NCBI GenBank assembly: GCA_018524725.1
Contig: JAEUWP010000610.1
Coordinates: 1 to 64,000, forward strand
DNA: 64,000 nucleotides
Reading direction: 5' to 3'
Origin: Podaxis mareebaensis
Lineage: Eukaryota; Basidiomycota; Agaricomycetes; Agaricales; Agaricaceae
Shown: positions 57,147 to 64,000 of the stretch, one piece after another
How the letters are laid out: every line of letters begins with the position of its first letter
How positions within the stretch are numbered: the stretch's first letter is position 1
Program-made: the position numbers and the translations under genes
Notes under the pieces: generated by a model
Databases searched by the model: none
What the model was told of the DNA's origin: nothing
The model's input: only the letters and a program-made list of their open reading frames with translations

Positions 57147-58367
57147 TCAAAATCTATCAAAATGCGAGATTGACGTCAAGCAGGCTAAGCACATTTGAGC
57201 CATTGATCTTAAACCATCCAGGAGATAGTTACATTCACTCACCTTCTGGGTTCGTCTCTTCAGGGCAGTCGTGAAGACCTCATTCGCTGTCTGATGCGTA
57301 GGATGCACCCCAGCTGCCAAGACATTCTCCGACTGCAGCACCCTGCTAAGCCACTGGAAATCAACATGCGTCCCATCCCGATCCGGTAGAACAGCTTCTA
57401 CAAATCCGACAGACAAGCAACCCGTCTTTTGGCAGATTGCAGCAACCATATCCAAAATACTCGGACGTCTTTCCGTAGTCTCGAGCGGCGCCATAGACGA
57501 GTATTGTGGCAGGGGAGTGTGGATCATCATTATTACTTCTGAAGCAATGGTGCCGAACAGGAGGGTGAGTGGGATCTTCAGTCCACTAGCTTCTGAGAGG
57601 ACGCAGCCGAGTTTAATACCCATGTTGGCGAGTTGGAGGGTCATGCGGAAGCCGCATTCGAGGATGCGTTTGTACCCTTTGCGCAAGATCGGCATTGGTA
57701 CTGCAGCATCTTCGAGGTTTATGTAAGGTTTCTCGGGCTTGGAGATGTGTTTGTGGCTGGGCTGGTGGGAGATGACGAGGAAGTGGGTGGTTGTCATGCC
57801 CTTGTGTAGCACGTACTTTCTCGCTCTCGCGACGTCACGCGGTTCTTTATAGACTGGGAATTTCCAGGCATAGTAACCCTCCATGATTTGGAGAGATATC
57901 CCTAGCAAGATAAATGTGCCTTCCCGGAATTCGTGATGTCCAAAAGCCCATAAACCGATGATGCCTTGGATGGAGAGGACGCAGAGGACGGCGAGGTGCT
58001 GCCACGTGAAGGATTTCGTGAATTGTGTCTCCTCTAGCTTGATTTCGGTGACGCCGCTTGGCTGTTCTTCGTTTGTCATGGCATACAAGGCATGCATCCA
58101 GGGTGCTGTCACTGCACGGGTCGCACCGGAATCAATGTCGGTGAGCTGCAATCCTTGAACAAGGAGACGCTGTGGATAGTCATCGTCTATGGGGTTTTCT
58201 TGCCAGCCCAAGGACATTGGCATAGGCAAGAACCTACAGGCTGGGCGCAGCATGTGTTTGATGCCCGTCATGCGCTTGGGCATCATCGTCGCTGCGACTT
58301 CGATGTAGTTTGAAGACGTTCCATCGCGCTGGGAACGGGTGTCGTTCGAGTTGTCTGTCATGCTCAC
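57147..58367 (-). CDS. Predicted membrane protein, intact member of a tandem pair
   Basis: The frame from ATG 58365-58367 (MSMTDNSNDTRSQRDGTSSN) is open to 57147 (406 codons). Near the end a GTGAGT donor follows ALKRRTQK at about 57243; splicing to CTTAG near 57185 would end the protein two codons later at 57176, so the C-terminus is uncertain. The protein has a soluble N-terminal ~115 residues (LTDIDSGATRAVTAPWMHAL), two adjacent membrane helices (WQHLAVLCVLSIQGIIGLW; EGTFILLGISLQIMEGYYAW), a conserved-looking cytosolic part (KYVLHKGMTTTHFLVISHQP) and two more helices in GFRMTLQLANMGIKLGCVLS and IPLTLLFGTIASEVIMMIH. The C-terminal part is soluble (MVAAICQKTGCLSVGFVEAV). I do not recognise the family. 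The decayed neighbour shows that the coding frame has been under selection, since matching blocks are the hydrophobic and the VKLEET-type segments. Confidence 0.75.
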   Translation of the reverse strand: MSMTDNSNDTRSQRDGTSSNYIEVAATMMPKRMTGIKHMLRPACRFLPMPMSLGWQENPIDDDYPQRLLVQGLQLTDIDSGATRAVTAPWMHALYAMTNEEQPSGVTEIKLEETQFTKSFTWQHLAVLCVLSIQGIIGLWAFGHHEFREGTFILLGISLQIMEGYYAWKFPVYKEPRDVARARKYVLHKGMTTTHFLVISHQPSHKHISKPEKPYINLEDAAVPMPILRKGYKRILECGFRMTLQLANMGIKLGCVLSEASGLKIPLTLLFGTIASEVIMMIHTPLPQYSSMAPLETTERRPSILDMVAAICQKTGCLSVGFVEAVLPDRDGTHVDFQWLSRVLQSENVLAAGVHPTHQTANEVFTTALKRRTQKVSECNYLLDGLRSMAQMCLACLTSISHFDRF

Positions 58368-59917
58368 AGCACTGGGGATGAAAGAAGGAGGGCTCTTTGT
58401 ACGGCTGTAGCCGAGGTGATGGAATGGTAGGAGTGTACGCTCTCAGCGCCTGCCAGGGTACACGAGGCCTGAGGAAGCGCTTGATGACACAAGGACAAAT
58501 GAGCATTTCATCCAGGAACAGAGCTGTTGATCGATAAGTGACGATGACTGATCAATGAGATGTACGCTGTCGCGGTGGCCTGATGGCGTGTTGACGAAGT
58601 TTAAGTGTGGGAGGACAACATTAAGTAAGGTCATTATGGGTTGAGAGGCAAGGTGTCGGTCACTGTCTGGCGTAACGGTGGCCGATCATTCTCATCAAGC
58701 TTGTCCCAAGAGATGCCAGCACCGCCAGGCTCCGGTTCATCCTAACCAAAAAGCAGACAGAGGCAAAAAAACAAAAAGACCAAACCTATCATGAAGTCTG
58801 CCAAGGTCAAGCGGTTAGCAGGACAAGATGTGGGCAAATTGGCCGTGCAATACGTGGGTGGGTTGTTCCTTGACTTGAAGTGCTTAGATTGATACGGCTC
58901 CTCCAGATAACTTAAAACTTTGTGAATCTGCCAATCCCAGCGCACACGGATCGAGGTGAGTCGGACACGTCGCTCCGGGAATCTTGTGGAATTTTACCAG
59001 CCGGAACTTGGCCAGGTCTGAAGAAGGCTTATGTCCATGGAAATGACAGACATACACGCGAAGTGTCTTCCCATATCCTTGAAACGCAAATATGTGCTTA
59101 GAGCAACTCGTACGGGTAGTGGTGAAATCTAATTTCTGTGTGCTGGAAGTTTTGTATCGTTGAGCGTGGGGTACAACGAATGGTCTGGGGGCTCTGATCA
59201 TTCCGCTACGCAAGGACGGTATGTACTACATCAGGTAAACGCTTATAAAACATACAAGGAGTTCAAATCTTTAAATGTATGAGTATATTGCTTTGCGTGT
59301 TGTTGTTAGTTACCGACGACTTATGTCCGTTTCCCTTTTTTCCCTTCCAGATGCTTAGGCATGGAGAGGAAGGGGCCCAGTCGCTGGGTTTGCGCCAGTG
59401 GATGTCTGATGGTTGTGTTTGCCGGAATTTGATATGCCCTCGGAAAGTGAGAATGGGGCGGCACCGCGAAGGGAGGAAACGGGTCGCTTGAAAAGCATCC
59501 GCCGAGTAAGAGGCGAAAAGGGATATGCATGGGGGTATAGATGAGGAAGAAGAATTTGCTCTCCGTTTGTTGCGTCAACGTAGGTGATATCTTATACCCC
59601 TGTACTTCTTGCATTCGGATTCCTTGGTGATCAAGAGTGGTTAGGCGAGGTTTCAGTCGAGTCCATAGCGGCTACTCGGGATGGCGGTGTGCAAGCAAAG
59701 ATTTCGATGGACAATACAACCGTCATCTCATATGCAGCACTCGCGACGACGTTGCAAAACTGCTAACCCCTAGCCTAAATTGAAACAAACATGGACTATC
59801 GTCATAGTCACGTGACGACGGACAACGTAGCAGCCTGGAGATTTAGAGAAACAAGCTACACTAAACCTCCTGTTCATATCTCGTGTGACTTATAGCTCAA
59901 CCTCGTCGGCTAGACCA
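58368..59917. other. Intergenic region between divergent genes
   Basis: Lies between the starts of the membrane-protein gene (-) and the SUT1-type carrier (+), so it should hold both promoters. The frames at 58742-58945 and 58884-59213 (minus) and 59321-59614 show no domain. No gene called; a short first exon of the carrier cannot be excluded. Confidence 0.45.
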
Positions 59918-62581
59918 ATGACGGGGATATCTGCCCTCCCGTTAGCTCAGGAAGATGGGAGCAGCCAAAATCACCAGAAGTTCAGAGGCGCTTCAAGGAT
60001 CATTGGTCCCAAATGGTCACATTTACTGACATCGACTATTGGGTTGTTGGGCGTGCAGATCTTTTGGAGTGTTGAGATGTCGTATGGTGCGTTGCTAACT
60101 GTCTGCTTTTTGTCTTAAGACTGAGCATGTTTGCCAGCCTCCCCATATCTTCTATCTCTGGGCCTTTCGAAATCAAAAATGGCCATCGTATTTGTCGCCG
60201 GACCCGTGTCCGGGTTGGTGATGCAACCTCTAATAGGTGCGCGCGCGTCCTGGGTACTTGGTATTCTATTGCTAGAACTACTCCCTAGGTATCCTAGCGG
60301 ACAATTGCACCTCCAGATTCGGCAGACGAAGACCTTACATGATGGTTGGCACCGTCATTTGCGTCTTCGCCATGTTGCTGCTCGGGTTTACCAGATGGTT
60401 CGCATCAATATTTACAGGATGGAATAATGACGCTGTGAGTCGATGAGTGCATTGTATTCTTTGTGAAACTCGCTGACGGGGGCATAGAATGACTTGTTGA
60501 CAATTTGGCTTGCAGTATTCTCTATTTATTTCATTGACTTTTCTATTAATGCTGGTACGATGCTTGCCTGATGTTTCCGCAGAGGAATGCTGATCAATTG
60601 GCCTTGTAGTAATGGCCGTAGACCGAGCTCTGCTCGTCGATACGTTACCCTCGTCTTCCCAACCCCAAGGTAACGCGTGGGCTGCACGGATGATGGCCAT
60701 AGGCGCCATCGTTGGTTTTTTTGTGTAAGCATGTTCCCCTGCATTCACTAGTCTGGCTTTCACCGACGGACACTCGTAGTGGAAATGTCGACCTAACGAA
60801 AATCTTCCCATTCCTCGGCAAAACACAGCTCCAAGTTCTTTCCGTCATTGCATCTTTCCTGCTCTTCGGTACTCATCTGATGATGGCGGTGTTGATAAAA
60901 GAGAAAATTCTGCTTCCGGATAGGGACGCCACTGGGTACGGTCATTAACACCTCTTCGAGTTCCGTTCTCAAAGAAGTCGCAGAAAAACAAACAGGAAAT
61001 CGTTTACTCAAGAATTGAAGGACATCTGGACCAACATCCTGACCTTGCCTCGCGTCATCAGACAGATTGTGAGTTTTTCATTCCTTTGGCTACACTTTAA
61101 CTGACAGTCTACTATACAGTGCATTATCCAATTCTTGTCAGTCATCTCCTATTCGCGATAACCCCCGTAGTAATTCCTTCTTAGCGCGTGGCTAGGCTGG
61201 TTCCCAGTCCTCTTTTACACAACTATCTATGTTGGAGACCTCTACAAACGTGCCTCTGCAGTACCTTCCACAGACGAAGCTCAAGTCGCCCTTGATGCCG
61301 AAGCCACTCGTCTAGGCTCTAGGGCGCTCTTCTGGTCCTCCCTCATCTCGCTCATCTGTAACATCGTCCTACCTGCGTTTGTGGCCGAGTCCGCTTCAAC
61401 GCCAGGGAGTGAGCCGCAAAAACCACATTTGCGCTTCGGGTATGGTGCGAGGGATGCCTGGTGGAGTAGGCTGAAAGGGTTCGTCAAGGTGCCCGTGTGG
61501 ACGAGGATACATTTGGCGAATTTGTGGGCGTTGAGCCATCTCGTTTTTGCAGGCTGTATGTTCGCAACGTTGTGAGTACTTCCTGTTTCCTTCAGCAGTT
61601 TGTGAAGGTTTATAGAGGTGGCTGGGTAGTTTCACAAGCACCGTCACAGGAGCGTCATTTATGATTGCTGTGACTGGATTTGCATGGGCTGTGACACAAT
61701 GGGCGCCTTTTACATTGGTGAGCTGCCATATGCTTATGTGCTGTAGTTCGGAAATTGACTTATGTTACTTTGTTATAGCTCGCAACTGCGATCCTGACGG
61801 AGGCTTCGGAAGATGATGATACCGCCATTCGGTTATCAGACACCCGTACTCGTCCACGAAGGGTCAATAGTAGCGACCTTGACGAAGACGCGGATGCGGA
61901 TGAGAGGAACGTGTTCCTCCCCGGAGATGCATCAGACAGCGATAACGATGATGGGGATGAACCAGCAAAGAAGGAAGAACGCAGGAGGGTGTTGGGCAAC
62001 TCTGGCGCACAAGTGAGTAGAGCAGATATCAGTGGAGTGAGTAACAGGGATGGTTATCATATGGTGAATGGTGGAAGCGGAGATGGGGTGGCTAGGGAGG
62101 CACCGAGCGAGGGCGGGTTGAGCGCGAAAGCGGGTATTATCTTGGTACGTGGTCCAACAGCCGTCAGCTGAGGCAGGCGTTAATGTGCTTCGGCCTTATA
62201 CAGGGCATCCATAACATCTTTATCGTCATCCCCCAGTTCCTTGTGACAGGCTTCTCGTCTCTGATTTTCGCCATATTCGATCCACAAAACGCAGGTGTGC
62301 CACGGCACCCCCAAGCGCCCGTTCATGCACCTATTGCGAATGGGACAGATGTAAAGCTCCTGATAGCGAATACAACTGAACCACTGGCAAGAGTTGCGAG
62401 GGGAGTTGCGCTGAAGTGGTTAGAGGCACGGCAGGACGCTCCGGCGCTGGCAGAGGACATCGATGCGGCAGTATATGAGGGGTCGAATTCTGTTGTGTAT
62501 GTTTTCAGGATTGGGGGAATTGCGGCGTCGGTTGCTGCTGTGCTGAGCTGGAGACTGGCGCGTGAGCTGAGGCATAGATAG
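59918..62581 (+). CDS. Sucrose/alpha-glucoside carrier, MFS GPH family (Sut1-like)
   Basis: Twelve exons from ATG 59918-59920 (MTGISALPLAQEDGSSQNHQ) to TAG at 62579-62581 give 693 residues. Family marks: GLLGVQIFWSVEMSY in helix 1, SPYLLSLGLSKSKMAIVFVA, GPVSGLVMQPLIG, TSRFGRRRPYMMVG in the loop between helices 2 and 3 (the RxGRRR signature), DRALLVDTLP, AWLGWFPVLFYTTIYVGDLY after helix 6, WALSHLVFAGCMFAT, TGFAWAVTQWAPFTL, and the C-terminal VVYVFRIGGIAASVAAVLSW. Plant SUT and fission-yeast Sut1 share these; known substrates are sucrose and maltose by proton symport at the plasma membrane. An insertion of ~110 residues rich in Asp/Glu/Ser (SSDLDEDADADERNVFLPGD; DASDSDNDDGDEPAKKEERR) follows helix 10 and is probably a regulated cytosolic loop. 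A further soluble stretch (residues 570-640) separates the last two helices. All joints keep phase; the gene looks intact. Confidence 0.92.
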
Positions 62582-64000
62582 AACGTCTAATTATTGTCGA
62601 CCTTCGTTTTGTTTATGGTGTGTATTATCGTATAGTGCTGAATCTTCGCTTATGTTATGGATAGTTGGGCGTTTGGTGTACTTATGTCCTTTCGTTTTGA
62701 AGTTGATCCCGTTAGTTTGTTCTGAAGTTGGAAGATGGAATTACTAGACATACTTCTTGCATGGACACCCGTCAGCGATAGGACATCCGTATATTCGTGC
62801 GATGCAGTTGGGAATTCATAGCACTCCACCAGCAGCTGAAAAGGCTGCCATTACTCTTCCTTCACCCCCGTGGCCTCAAATACTCTTCCTCGGCTTTCAC
62901 AGTAGCGGCCAAAACCTTCATCTGCAGACTAATGTACCCTTTCGACTTTGGGTTCTGGGAATAATACGGGAAACGAACTGCATTTTTCCTCTCTCTTCCT
63001 TCGTCTCACATATGTATATGATTTTGTTATTCTGTTTACGACGTTCACTCATTACGTAAGTGTAGTGTATATACACAAATTCTGAGATTTGTGAGGTGCA
63101 GGCCACCAATGGTGACTCCCCCAACTGCCGCTGCCACCTCTATCGTTTCTGCTGCCCCACGCAACAGGATGCGAGAAGGAACCCTCCATACTCGGGGCGA
63201 CTGCCAACAACGGAAATACAGGGAATCCAAAAGCAGAGCCATCATGCCTCCTCGCCCCCTGTGCAACCTGAGTGGTTGCCTAAGTCTCCACAGAGCCGAA
63301 GTGCGACCGCGGGAAGACATCCACTTAGTATCTTGTCGTGAATGGCTTTTCTGGCTTTATTACCGAAGCAAGTCGAAGAAGATGAAGGCAAGGGTACTAC
63401 GGCGACAAAGGCTGATGTAGAGTCGGGAGCTTTGTAACGAGATAGCATATTTTGACGCGCAAACGCTGTATCCCAAAGCCAAAGTCATCACCCGACTTGC
63501 TGCTCGACACCCCTCTGGCCGAATCCTCCTCCGGCAAGACTTGAACCTCTCGCATTAGGAGGAATGCATAAATGCGCTCGGTGCAGTTTCGTATGTCGCG
63601 CGTCCTGGCCACGCGAGTTTTTTGTCTTGAAAAGTTCGGTGCAGTCAACAGGCGATATAACGAGTGGACGTGCGCGTATATCTCGGCACTATCGGTCATC
63701 CTGCAGACCACTAGTCCGGGGTGTTGAAATCCCCAAGCTTTTGGAGGCTCCTGGGCCCGAACTTAAATGAACATCATCATCCAGAGTCTGTCATGGGTTT
63801 GTGACCATCAAAATTAGCTTGTCCAAAGTGTCGGAACTTCTGCTGTCACCCATCACCGTCGACCATCATAATCGGGCAGGATCCCTCCTATGTAATGTAC
63901 ATGGGGCGTCCCACCAGGGACAATCGACTTTATGACTCTTCTTAATATCTATATGCTTGAGAACCTATCCACCACCTCGGCCGAAGTGCTGTTATTCCTG
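62582..64000. other. Right end, no supportable gene
   Basis: Frames up to 109 codons on both strands overlap at 63045-63450 but none has a domain. A minus-strand chain ending near 63242 (KARKAIHDKILSGCLPAVAL; DFGFGIQRLRVKICYLVTKL) is possible but unproven. Confidence 0.4.

Noticed and set aside
1..64000. CRISPR arrays, bacterial operons, ribosomal RNA genes
   Set aside because: None found; the sequence is eukaryotic with short spliceosomal introns throughout, and no array of regularly spaced repeats exists.

Overview
The window comes from a filamentous basidiomycete, most likely an Agaricomycete. Genes are split by many 45-75 nt introns with GT(A/G)(A/C)G donors and short pyrimidine-AG acceptors. 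The repertoire is also typical of that class: a Galpha protein with a large insertion in its helical domain, a NACHT-type STAND protein, a DUF6533 membrane protein, HET-like proteins and several lineage-restricted unknowns. No bacterial operons, CRISPR arrays, rRNA or convincing tRNA genes were seen. All exon models were built by eye from reading frame, splice consensus and known protein motifs; product calls for the conserved genes are firm, individual splice sites less so.

Layout. 1-183: end of a coiled-coil gene built on a 21-bp repeat. 3795-5941: Galpha subunit (9 exons). 8361-9800: Ser/Pro-rich unknown. 10196-11849 (-): exopolyphosphatase PPX1 (DHH family). 12321-12503: small inverted-repeat element. 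13069-14250 (-): EMC2, ER membrane complex TPR subunit. 14521-18102: broken NACHT/STAND gene interrupted by a 1046-bp non-autonomous DNA transposon with 8-bp target duplication. 19068-20710 (-): DUF6533 membrane protein. 22534-25193 (-): allantoate-permease-type MFS transporter. 25498-26549 (-): unknown. 26905-28952: battenin (CLN3/BTN1). 31158-32200 (-): putative membrane protein. 33365-34512 (-): acidic unknown with an N-terminal hydrophobic segment. 36391-37010 (-): acidic unknown. 38462-40352: threonine synthase THR4. 41636-43158 (-): all-helical unknown. 48572-50863 and 52591-54921 (-): tandem HET-like proteins with C-terminal membrane segments. 55800-56950 and 57147-58367 (-): a pseudogene and intact copy of a second tandem membrane-protein pair. 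59918-62581: sucrose/alpha-glucoside carrier of the SUT1/GPH type.

The left and middle parts mix conserved housekeeping genes (PPX1, EMC2, CLN3, THR4) with nutrient carriers. The right third (about 43.8-58.4 kb) looks like an accessory, fast-evolving segment: it starts with almost 5 kb without a supportable gene and continues with two tandem lineage-specific families, one showing a 205-bp identical tract that suggests gene conversion and the other a decaying copy. The most interesting points are the Galpha switch-II substitution (Cys for the catalytic Gln), the transposon-broken NLR, and the HET-like tandem with membrane-anchored C-termini.
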